The notes under the pieces were generated by a model, which was not told the origin of the DNA, searched no databases, and saw only the letters and a list, made by a program, of their open reading frames with translations. Below are positions 1 through 5,558 of a DNA stretch of 6,669 nt, one piece after another (the first letter of the stretch is position 1; the number at the start of each line of letters is the position of its first letter). This stretch comes from an uncultured Mollicutes bacterium (GTDB lineage: Bacteria > Bacillota_I > Bacilli_A > Acholeplasmatales > Anaeroplasmataceae). Made by a program: the position numbers and the translations under genes. The stretch lies in assembly GCA_937905855.1 (NCBI GenBank), contig CALCWU010000260.1:1-6669 (forward strand), in the 5' to 3' direction.

Positions 1-1
1 T

Positions 2-154
2 GTTTGCGAGGTATGCTAAATACATTATCTACTGAACACCATAATCGATTGCAACAATCACTAAAGGGTTTGCGAGGTATGCTAAATACATTATCTACTG
101 AACCGATATCAACGCGCATTGACGGGTGAGTACGTTTGCGAGGTATGCTAAATA
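2..154 (+). CRISPR. Trailing end of a type II-A-like CRISPR array
   Basis: There are two identical 36-bp repeats at 2-37 and 68-103 and a third, decayed copy at 134-154, which matches only the first 21 bases. Two different spacers lie at 38-67 and 104-133, both exactly 30 bp. The repeat starts GTTTGCGAGGTATGCT, close to the GTTTTAGAGCTATGCT start of the Streptococcus pyogenes Cas9 repeat. With the 36/30 geometry this points to type II, probably II-A. Loss of the 3' half in the last repeat marks the distal, oldest end, so the leader, older repeats and cas genes should lie left of the window and transcription should run on the + strand. Base 1 is presumably the end of a further spacer. No anti-repeat (tracrRNA) was found in the window. 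Confidence 0.93.
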
Positions 155-156
155 TG

Positions 157-187
157 ATAAATGCTCCATGTAAGTGGGGCTTTATTT
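157..187 (+). terminator. Probable terminator of the CRISPR transcript
   Basis: The stem GCTCCA (163-168) pairs with TGGGGC (175-180), including one G-T pair, over a six-base loop. It can be extended by ATAAA (157-161) pairing with TTTAT (181-185) around a one-base bulge. The T-rich stretch TTTATTTAT follows. It begins three bases after the readable part of the last repeat and lies before the next gene's promoter. The T-tract is interrupted, so efficiency is uncertain. Confidence 0.5.
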
Positions 188-200
188 ATAATTTGGGTTG

Positions 201-209
201 TGATAAAAT
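201..209 (+). promoter_or_regulatory. Possible extended -10 promoter for the membrane protein
   Basis: TGATAAAAT fits an extended -10 element (TGn followed by TAAAAT, five of six to TATAAT). The -35 position 17 bases upstream (181-186, TTTATT) is poor. The gene at 239 needs its own promoter if the hairpin at 163-180 ends the CRISPR transcript, and this is the best candidate in the short gap. Confidence 0.3.
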
Positions 210-238
210 AAATATATATCTAGAAATGAGGGTATGTT

Positions 239-1090
239 ATGCACGCGAAGAGAAAGGTATTACTTGGTATTTTTTTGTTTGTTGTAGGGATAGTTTTATT
301 TATTTTATTTGTTCCTGATGAGGGAATATTTCAAAGATTAATTAGTAATGATATTCTATCTATTGCTTTAGGTATTGTATTTTTTATTGGGTTTGCTATT
401 GCTGGTACCATACTTGTTGCTGATAATGTAAAAGCATTGCTTCATTATTATAATCCTTATAAATTTGATTGTGTTATTAGGATTGTTATTTCGGTTTGTA
501 TGCTTGCTTTCTTTTTAATTATGTTAATAATTGGTATTGTAAAAAAGCATGATGTATTATCTAGCGTTTCTTTTGTTTTAGGGGTTATTTATATTTTGAT
601 TGTTGCTTATAATAGCTTAAAGATTGACAAATATCGTAGAATTGAAAAGAAATATAAAAATAAGAATGCTAAGGTCAATAACTTTTTTGATTTAGTTAGT
701 AGGGATCATTATGCTAATATGATTATTAATGAATTTAAAAAAAGAATTGATTTTATGGATGAGATTAAATCTGATTTTGATTTAAAGACGGAAACAGAAA
801 CAATTATTATCAAAGCTTATGATATGAGAATGAAGCTAATTTTTGATAGTGAAAATTATATTTGTAAAATGGATTTGCCACTTATTGTTTATCAAACATT
901 AGATGATGGTGATGTTATGTATAATGGTCATAAATTAAGTGAGGTTATTCAAATTTTAGAATATGATGATGAATTAAATCTTAACTATAATTATAATAAT
1001 CGTAGTAAAAATTATAATGCTTTAGCAAGATTAGTTAAAGAAAAATATAGTATGGCTTTAGAATTAGTTAGCTTTTGTAAAAAGAGCTAG
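239..1090 (+). CDS. Four-helix membrane protein of unknown function
   Basis: I do not recognise this 283-residue protein. The N-terminal half holds four predicted membrane helices at about residues 7-25, 38-60, 78-102 and 108-126. A basic linker follows (about 128-147, rich in K, R and Y), then a soluble, charged and probably cytosolic domain (about 148-283) with acidic patches (near 222-225 and 242-246) and an Asn/Tyr-rich stretch near 247-261. No catalytic motif is visible. The ATG at 239 is supported by GAGGG at 228-232, six bases upstream; an ATG at 234 is out of frame. The gene is monocistronic: it has a hairpin before it and a terminator overlapping its stop. It lies directly after a CRISPR array, but nothing in the protein links it to Cas functions. 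It is intact and matches its neighbours in base composition. Confidence 0.85.
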   Translation: MHAKRKVLLGIFLFVVGIVLFILFVPDEGIFQRLISNDILSIALGIVFFIGFAIAGTILVADNVKALLHYYNPYKFDCVIRIVISVCMLAFFLIMLIIGIVKKHDVLSSVSFVLGVIYILIVAYNSLKIDKYRRIEKKYKNKNAKVNNFFDLVSRDHYANMIINEFKKRIDFMDEIKSDFDLKTETETIIIKAYDMRMKLIFDSENYICKMDLPLIVYQTLDDGDVMYNGHKLSEVIQILEYDDELNLNYNYNNRSKNYNALARLVKEKYSMALELVSFCKKS

Positions 1091-1100
1091 CTTTTTTCTT
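1066..1100 (+). terminator. Intrinsic terminator overlapping the stop codon of the membrane protein
   Basis: A seven-base stem, AGTTAGC (1066-1072) with GCTAGCT (1086-1092, one G-T pair), is followed by T-rich sequence (1092-1097 is six Ts, then CTT). Inside the loop TTTT and AAAA can also pair. The stop codon TAG (1088-1090) lies in the 3' arm and the last codons form the 5' arm. Confidence 0.75.
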
Positions 1101-1102
1101 TA

Positions 1103-1131
1103 TTGTTAAATAATAATATTTGTGTTATACT
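1103..1131 (+). promoter_or_regulatory. Sigma-A type promoter of the lipid kinase-rsmE-permease operon
   Basis: The -35 is TTGTTA (1103-1108, four of six to consensus). After a 17-base spacer comes -10 TATACT (1126-1131), preceded by a TGn extension (TGT, 1123-1125). The promoter lies directly after the upstream terminator and would start RNA near 1138, leaving a leader of about 20 bases. Confidence 0.7.
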
Positions 1132-1156
1132 TTTAATGGATTTGTAGGTGAAAACA

Positions 1157-1981
1157 ATGAGATATATATTATTCAATCCTTTAAGCTCTCATGGTAAATC
1201 TAAAAAGTATTTATATAAGATTGAAAAGAAGCTTAAAAAAAGAAATGAAGAATATAAGGTTATAAATATATTAGATACAAAGCTTGAAATTATTAAGAAT
1301 GTATTTAAGGAAGATGATGCGTTAATTTTATTTGGTGGGGATGGTACTATCCATACCTTAATAAATGAAATTGCTGATCTTCAAATTAAATCAAGAGTTT
1401 TTGTATATAAGGCCGGTAGCGGTAATGATTTTTTTAGAGATTTTAAGGGTAAAATTGTTGAAGTTACTAAGATGATTGATGAGTTTCCAAGAATCAAATA
1501 TAATGATCATGAGGAAATATTCATTAATGGTGTTGGTAGTGGAATCGATGCGGCTGTATGTAATGCTCATGCTAGTGGTGAGAAGGGTGGATATTTTCGT
1601 AAAAGTATTCAGCTTTTTAAGAAATTTAAGCAATTTGAAATTGAGGTTACATTAGAAGATGGAAGAGTTATTAAATATGATGATACTTGGTTTGTAACAG
1701 TTCAGCATGGTAGATTTTTTGGTGGTGGAATGAAGCTTTCACCAAAATCTAAAAGAGATGATAAAACCTTAGAGGTTTGTATGATTCATAAGGTTAAGCT
1801 TGGTGTTTTATTATTTATATTCCCACTTATTTTTTTAGGATGGCATTTATTATTTAAAAGAGTTGGTATTGAAATTGTTAAAACAAATAAGGCTCATGTA
1901 AAGACTAAGTATCCAATGCTTCAACGTGATGGTGAGGTTGTTTTTGACATTTTAGAATTTGATGTTTATTTTAAGGGGTAG
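1157..1981 (+). CDS. Diacylglycerol kinase family lipid kinase
   Basis: This 274-residue protein belongs to the DagK/YegS family, which phosphorylates diacylglycerol or related lipids with ATP at the inner membrane face. In Gram-positive bacteria this recycles diacylglycerol released during lipoteichoic acid synthesis. The N-terminal kinase domain shows the nucleotide-binding GGDGT at residues 60-64, an early NPLSSHGKSK segment (7-16) and GSGNDF (87-92). The C-terminal sandwich shows FFGGGMKLSP (187-196) and the QRDGE motif (256-260). One short hydrophobic stretch (about 215-233) may touch the membrane. Length is slightly under the usual ~290-300. A GTG at 1148 would add three residues, but AGGTG (1146-1150) sits six bases before the ATG at 1157 and would itself be the ribosome binding site, so 1157 is preferred. 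It is first in an operon with rsmE. The exact lipid substrate cannot be told from sequence. Confidence 0.92.
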   Translation: MRYILFNPLSSHGKSKKYLYKIEKKLKKRNEEYKVINILDTKLEIIKNVFKEDDALILFGGDGTIHTLINEIADLQIKSRVFVYKAGSGNDFFRDFKGKIVEVTKMIDEFPRIKYNDHEEIFINGVGSGIDAAVCNAHASGEKGGYFRKSIQLFKKFKQFEIEVTLEDGRVIKYDDTWFVTVQHGRFFGGGMKLSPKSKRDDKTLEVCMIHKVKLGVLLFIFPLIFLGWHLLFKRVGIEIVKTNKAHVKTKYPMLQRDGEVVFDILEFDVYFKG

Positions 1982-1984
1982 CCA

Positions 1985-2719
1985 ATGCAAAAATATTTTG
2001 TAAGTGATGATGAATTCTTAAATAACGTAATTACTAGTGATGATGTTTTTCATATTAAAAATGTTATGAGAGGCAAAATTGGTGATTTAATTGTTGTTTC
2101 TAATGAGCATGAAGAATATCTATGTAAGCTAGTAGAAATTGCTAAGGATTATGTTAAATATGAGAAGATTGAAAAATTAATAAATAATAATGAATTGCCT
2201 GTTTATGTTTCCTTATATCAAGGATTACCTAAGGGTGATAAGCTTGATGATATTATTAAAATGAGTACGCAGTTTGGTATTAATAGTGTTATTCCTACAA
2301 TTATGAAAAGAAGTATTGTTAAGGTTGATCCTAGTAAGATAAAAAATAAGACTATTAGATTAAATAAAATTGCTAAGGAGGCTGCAGAACAAAGCAATCG
2401 TTTAAGAGTTCCTAAGGTGATGGAAGCACTTAAGCTTGATAAAATTGATTTTAGTGAATATGATTATAAAATTGTTTGCTATGAGGAATCAGCTAAGGAT
2501 GGGGAAATATCTTTATTTAAAAATGTTGTTAAATCATTAAATAGAGACTCTAAGATTTGCGTGGTTGTAGGCCCTGAGGGTGGAATTGATGAATCTGAGA
2601 TTGAATATTTAAAGCATCTTGGATTTATTATGGTTGGACTTGGACCAAGAATTTTAAGAACTGAAATGGCTATTTTATATGTACTTGGGGCTATTTCCTA
2701 TGAGATGGAATTAAAATGA
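1985..2719 (+). CDS. rsmE: 16S rRNA (uracil1498-N3)-methyltransferase RsmE
   Basis: This 244-residue SPOUT-family enzyme uses S-adenosylmethionine to methylate N3 of U1498 in 16S rRNA of the assembled 30S subunit. The N-terminal PUA-like part (about 1-68) contains HIKNVMRGKIGD (23-34). The trefoil-knot domain carries the family signatures: LYQGLPKGDKLD (77-88), EAAEQSNR (132-139), VVVGPEGG (193-200) and LGPRILRTEMA (219-229), the last two forming the cofactor-binding knot. Length is normal for the family. The ATG at 1985 is three bases after the upstream stop, and its ribosome binding site AAGGGG (1973-1978) lies inside the end of the kinase gene, so the two are cotranscribed. Its stop TGA overlaps the next start as ATGA. 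All hallmark residues are present and the gene looks functional. Confidence 0.97.
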   Translation: MQKYFVSDDEFLNNVITSDDVFHIKNVMRGKIGDLIVVSNEHEEYLCKLVEIAKDYVKYEKIEKLINNNELPVYVSLYQGLPKGDKLDDIIKMSTQFGINSVIPTIMKRSIVKVDPSKIKNKTIRLNKIAKEAAEQSNRLRVPKVMEALKLDKIDFSEYDYKIVCYEESAKDGEISLFKNVVKSLNRDSKICVVVGPEGGIDESEIEYLKHLGFIMVGLGPRILRTEMAILYVLGAISYEMELK

Positions 2720-3990
2720 TTCCTACAATAATATTAGCACTTATTTGTATTATTTTATTTATTAGCTCTATATTTTTCTTTCCTTATATTAAAATAAAGA
2801 AAATACATATTCCTACATATATTGTAATATGTAGTCTTACAGCTATCATTTATTTGATATTTGGTGTTGTATCAATTAGTGATGCGGTAAATAATTTAAC
2901 TGCCAAAACGGCTATTAATCCTATTAAAATATTAGTTTTGTTTTTTTCAATGACATTTCTATCTACTTATTTAGATGAGCTTGGATTATTTTCTTATTTA
3001 GCTAATTTGGTATGTAAAAAGTTTAAAAATAAATATATGATTTTTACAATGCTATTTGTGGTGATATCTATTTTAACGATTTTCACCTCAAATGATATTA
3101 TTATTTTAACTCTTACGCCATTTATTTGTTATTTTGCAAAAAGAAGTAATATTAATCCCTTACCTTATTTATTAATGGAATTTTTTGCGGCCAATACATT
3201 ATCAATGGCTTTAATAATTGGCAATCCTACTAATATCTATTTAGGGTTTAATTTCAATATTGATTTTTTTAGTTATCTTAGTAAAATGCTTTTACCATCA
3301 ATTGTTTGTGCAATTGTTTTATTTTTGATTCTAAGTGTTATTTTTCATAAAGATTTAAAAGGTGAAATTATTTGTGATGAGCTTGATGTTAAAATAGAAG
3401 ATAAGGTATTAATAATTTTAGGAATTTTATTTTTATTAATTACAATTGTTGGAATTGCGCTAGCTAATTATATTAATATCGAGGCTTACTTGATTGCTTT
3501 AGGATGTGCAATTGGTTTAATTATTACGACTATAATTATTAATTTAATTAGGAGAAAAAGCCTTAAGATTATTATAGGTACTCTTAAAAGATTACCATAT
3601 GCCTTAATATTTTTCTTAATTAGTATGTTTATTATTGTAATTGCTTTGGATAATAAGGGCGTACTTGAATTTATTGGTAAGCATTTACCGAAGAATGTAT
3701 TCTTATATGGCTTACTTGCTGATGCTTGTTCCAATTTAGTTAATAATATTCCAATGAGTGTTTTGTTTACTAATGTGCTAAAATATGCTGATTTTAATAC
3801 TAATCTTGTTTATGCAACTATTGTTGGCTCAAATCTTGGGGCCTTTATGACGCCAGTAGGCGCTCTTGCAGGTATAATGTGGATGAATATTTTAAAAAGT
3901 CATGATGTTGATTTCTCATACAAGAAATTAAAAATAGCGGAGAGGAGAACAAATGATACAAGAAATTTATATTATATGGAATGCCTTTAA
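2716..3990 (+). CDS. ArsB/SLC13-like ion transporter with frame-shifted C-terminus
   Basis: This 424-residue, highly hydrophobic permease belongs to the ion transporter superfamily that contains ArsB, NhaD and SLC13/CitM carriers. Two inverted-repeat-style signatures are visible: TSNDIIILTLTPF (124-136) with IIGNPTN (167-173), and NLVNNIPMS (340-348) with GSNLGAFMTPVGALAG (371-386). The substrate (arsenite, sodium/proton or dicarboxylate) cannot be told from this. No arsR or arsC lies nearby, so an arsenic role is unsupported. The ATG overlaps the rsmE stop (ATGA), implying translational coupling; the upstream ribosome binding site is weak (GGA, 2707-2709). The last ~20 residues are polar and unlike the family. 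The expected final helix, YGMPLSLILTAVALLFLM, is encoded just downstream in the -1 frame and ends at 4031. A 38-bp insertion/duplication at 3918-3967 explains the shift. The product may lack its last helix, or be phase-variable or recoded. Confidence 0.82.
   Translation: MIPTIILALICIILFISSIFFFPYIKIKKIHIPTYIVICSLTAIIYLIFGVVSISDAVNNLTAKTAINPIKILVLFFSMTFLSTYLDELGLFSYLANLVCKKFKNKYMIFTMLFVVISILTIFTSNDIIILTLTPFICYFAKRSNINPLPYLLMEFFAANTLSMALIIGNPTNIYLGFNFNIDFFSYLSKMLLPSIVCAIVLFLILSVIFHKDLKGEIICDELDVKIEDKVLIILGILFLLITIVGIALANYINIEAYLIALGCAIGLIITTIIINLIRRKSLKIIIGTLKRLPYALIFFLISMFIIVIALDNKGVLEFIGKHLPKNVFLYGLLADACSNLVNNIPMSVLFTNVLKYADFNTNLVYATIVGSNLGAFMTPVGALAGIMWMNILKSHDVDFSYKKLKIAERRTNDTRNLYYMECL
3918..3967 (+). 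repeat. 12-bp direct repeat bounding a frame-shifting 38-bp unit
   Basis: ATACAAGAAATT occurs at 3918-3929 and again at 3956-3967, 38 bases apart, with 26 unrelated bases between (3930-3955). Since 38 is not a multiple of three, it shifts the permease frame. Deleting one unit joins SYKK directly to the hydrophobic tail and gives a 425-residue protein. The 26-base spacer includes the purine run GGAGAGGAG (3939-3947), which looks like a ribosome binding site. Confidence 0.85.
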
Positions 3991-4031
3991 GTCTTATTTT
4001 AACTGCTGTAGCTTTATTATTTTTAATGTAA
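3957..4031 (+). other. Out-of-frame coding remnant for the last permease helix
   Basis: Read from 3957, this segment encodes YKK followed by a hydrophobic helix with the YGMPLSLILT pattern, and stops at TAA 4029-4031. It lies in the -1 frame relative to the permease reading frame and has a TGA directly upstream (3954-3956) in its own frame. It has no start of its own and makes sense only as the original C-terminus of the permease. Confidence 0.75.
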
Positions 4032-4034
4032 ATG

Positions 4035-4060
4035 AAAAGAATCTTCATTTCGAAGATTCT
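4035..4060 (-). terminator. Intrinsic terminator of the SH3b-C39 gene
   Basis: A perfect nine-base inverted repeat, AGAATCTTC (4038-4046) and GAAGATTCT (4052-4060), encloses a five-base loop. On the minus strand it is followed by TTTTC (4038 down to 4034), as expected for an intrinsic terminator. The stop codon of the minus-strand gene (4059-4061) overlaps the stem. On the + strand no T-run follows, so it would act weakly, if at all, for the convergent permease operon. Confidence 0.75.
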
Positions 4061-4979
4061 AGTAATACATTAGCTTATAAAAATTGGGATAAGAATTAAA
4101 GAATTGATCAAGTGTTACTCTTGCTGATGAGCCTGGATCACAAATTTTAAAGCTTGATTTTTGTTTTGAGCTATTTGTATAGCCCTTAACCACTATAAAG
4201 TGAGAGGTTCCACTAGCATTTTTAGCACCAACTATTACGGGACGGCCTTCATTTATAAGCTCATAAATTTTATTTAAATAGTTTGAACCTGTATATGATT
4301 TATAATTGCTTGGCCAATATAATGCACCACTACTTGTGAATTTTAATTGACTTAGCATTACATCTGGAGTTATAGTCTTATTTTGACGATAAGATTCAGT
4401 AATAGCAAGTGATGTTATAGCACAACCTATTTGTCTCATAGTTTTACCACTTTGACCAACCTTTAAACTTTCCCAGCGAGTATCGAACTGCTTATAATTA
4501 TTTAAGCTAAGAATTTTTTCTGTTGTTGCTAAATAGCTATTATTTATATAACCTGTTTTACTACCATTATAAAGAATTTTACTCCAATTGCCGTTTCTTG
4601 ATAGCTCATAAACCTCAGTTTTATTTTTTAAAGAGGTAATGATTGCACCATTTGGAGCTTTTCTTACATTTAAGCTACCACCATTTGTTTTAATGGTTGT
4701 TTTAGTTGCCGTAATTTCCTTAATATAATTTTTATGAGCATAGCCATAGGTATTAGTATTATATTCTACCTTATACCAATCGTTTTGCTTGGAAACTAAA
4801 GAAATATAGCTTTTGTTTTGAGCCTTATAGACAATTTTAGCGCTTGTGTTTGCAGATTGTCTAATATTTAGTGAGCTTCCTTTTGTAGAAACCATTCCTA
4901 CACTATTAGAGCTAGCCTTAATATTTATATTTAGGAATAATAATGGTAATAATAAAAATATGAATAATAATTTTTTCAT
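4059..4979 (-). CDS. Secreted protein with two SH3b domains and a C39-like cysteine peptidase domain
   Basis: This 306-residue exported protein has an N-terminal signal peptide (MKK, hydrophobic core at about 4-19, likely cleavage near 22). Two bacterial SH3 domains follow at about 28-87 and 95-151, each with the SLN(I/V)R start and a G-Y-(A/I) segment near its end; such domains bind cell-wall peptides. The C-terminus (about 157-306) resembles the Peptidase_C39_2 family: Cys186 in QIGCAITSLA, His260 in TSHFIVVKGY and Asp281 in ICDPGSS are the likely catalytic triad. A wall-associated or secreted cysteine peptidase is inferred; the substrate is unknown. The ATG at 4979 is chosen over one 33 bases upstream because AAAGGAG (minus strand, complement of 4986-4992) lies six bases before it and the protein then begins directly with a signal peptide. 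The gene is monocistronic, convergent with the permease and divergent from the phosphatase. Confidence 0.9.
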   Translation of the reverse strand: MKKLLFIFLLLPLLFLNINIKASSNSVGMVSTKGSSLNIRQSANTSAKIVYKAQNKSYISLVSKQNDWYKVEYNTNTYGYAHKNYIKEITATKTTIKTNGGSLNVRKAPNGAIITSLKNKTEVYELSRNGNWSKILYNGSKTGYINNSYLATTEKILSLNNYKQFDTRWESLKVGQSGKTMRQIGCAITSLAITESYRQNKTITPDVMLSQLKFTSSGALYWPSNYKSYTGSNYLNKIYELINEGRPVIVGAKNASGTSHFIVVKGYTNSSKQKSSFKICDPGSSARVTLDQFFNSYPNFYKLMYY

Positions 4980-4993
4980 ATTATCTCCTTTCT

Positions 4994-5021
4994 TAAGGTA
5001 CCTTACGGGCATATTATAACA
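4994..5021 (-). promoter_or_regulatory. Promoter and palindrome upstream of the SH3b-C39 gene
   Basis: On the minus strand TGTTATAAT (complement of 5013-5021) is an extended -10 with a perfect TATAAT; no good -35 lies 16-18 bases upstream. Just downstream, around the expected RNA start, is a perfect 12-bp palindrome, TAAGGTACCTTA (4994-5005), one base before the ribosome binding region. It could be an operator or a small 5' hairpin. Confidence 0.55.
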
Positions 5022-5044
5022 AATGATTTAAAAAAATTTATAAC
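5016..5044 (+). promoter_or_regulatory. Possible promoter of the tyrosine phosphatase gene
   Basis: ATAACA (5016-5021, four of six to the -35 consensus), a 17-base spacer and TATAAC (5039-5044, five of six to the -10 consensus). RNA would start near 5051, leaving a leader of about 15 bases before the ATG at 5066. It overlaps the divergent minus-strand promoter, so the two could interfere with each other. Confidence 0.35.
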
Positions 5045-5065
5045 CAATTTATGGAAGTGATTAAA

Positions 5066-5512
5066 ATGATTAAGCTAGCTTTTGTTTGTCATGGGAATAT
5101 TTGTCGTTCACCTATGGCAGAATATTTATTTAATGAGAAGATAAGAAAATTAAATTTAAGTGATAAATTTAAAGCCTATTCATTTGCTACATCTAGTGAA
5201 GAAATAGGTAATGGGATTTATCCACCCGTTAAAAAAATCTTAAATAATCTAAATATTAATTGTAGTGATAAAAGAGCTATTAGGTTAAAAAGCGATATGT
5301 ATGATAAATATGATTATTTCATTGGTATGGATAATGAAAACATTTATAATATGGAAAGATTATTTAATACTACAGATAAGATATATTTATTAAGCTATTT
5401 TAAGAATATCAATAAGGAAGTAGATGATCCTTGGTATACATCTGATTTTTATAGCTGTTATAAGGAAATAGATGATTATCTTAATTATTTAATTGAATAT
5501 TTGATTAGATAG
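5066..5512 (+). CDS. Low-molecular-weight protein tyrosine phosphatase
   Basis: This 148-residue cytosolic enzyme of the LMW-PTP family hydrolyses phosphotyrosine (or phosphoarginine in the YwlE branch) through a phosphocysteine intermediate. The P-loop is at the N-terminus as expected: CHGNICRS, with nucleophile Cys8, Arg14 and Ser15. The general acid is Asp121 in DDPWY. SSEEIGNGIYPP (43-54) matches the conserved segment around the substrate pocket, and the usual length is ~150. An ATG at 5051 would add five residues, but GGAAGTGA (5053-5060) is well placed as a ribosome binding site for the ATG at 5066, and family members usually start M-(I/V)-K just before this loop. No tyrosine kinase or capsule gene lies nearby, so the target is unknown. 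The stop lies in a terminator stem. Confidence 0.94.
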   Translation: MIKLAFVCHGNICRSPMAEYLFNEKIRKLNLSDKFKAYSFATSSEEIGNGIYPPVKKILNNLNINCSDKRAIRLKSDMYDKYDYFIGMDNENIYNMERLFNTTDKIYLLSYFKNINKEVDDPWYTSDFYSCYKEIDDYLNYLIEYLIR

Positions 5513-5534
5513 GTATATTAGCCTATCTTTTTTT
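5507..5534 (+). terminator. Intrinsic terminator of the phosphatase gene
   Basis: The stem AGATAGGT (5507-5514) pairs with GCCTATCT (5521-5528, one T-G pair) over a six-base loop and is followed by seven Ts (5528-5534). The phosphatase stop codon TAG (5510-5512) is inside the 5' arm. This should separate the phosphatase from the racemase. Confidence 0.85.
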
Positions 5535-5558
5535 ATATTATATAGTAAGGTGGAGAAT

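Noticed and set aside
136..318. 60-residue open frame running through the last CRISPR repeat
   Set aside because: It starts inside the repeat, crosses the hairpin at 163-180 and overlaps the membrane protein in another frame; it has no ribosome binding site.
1391..1633. 80-residue minus-strand frame inside the lipid kinase gene
   Set aside because: It is a shadow of a conserved coding region, with no ribosome binding site or recognisable protein.
2716..3990. Calling the permease arsB (arsenite efflux)
   Set aside because: The superfamily is clear, but there is no arsR, arsC or arsA nearby and no residue pattern that separates arsenite from other ions, so no symbol was given.
3486..4048. Two minus-strand frames (3486-3734 and 3845-4048) opposite the permease
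   Set aside because: Both are antisense shadows of the permease; the second also runs through the terminator region and has no start signal.
3953..4099. 48-codon frame starting at the ATG behind GGAGAGGAG, within the 38-bp unit
   Set aside because: It has a good-looking ribosome binding site, but the frame runs through the out-of-frame permease helix, the terminator hairpin and the end of the minus-strand gene. The protein shows no family or domain features, so it is most likely a by-product of the insertion.
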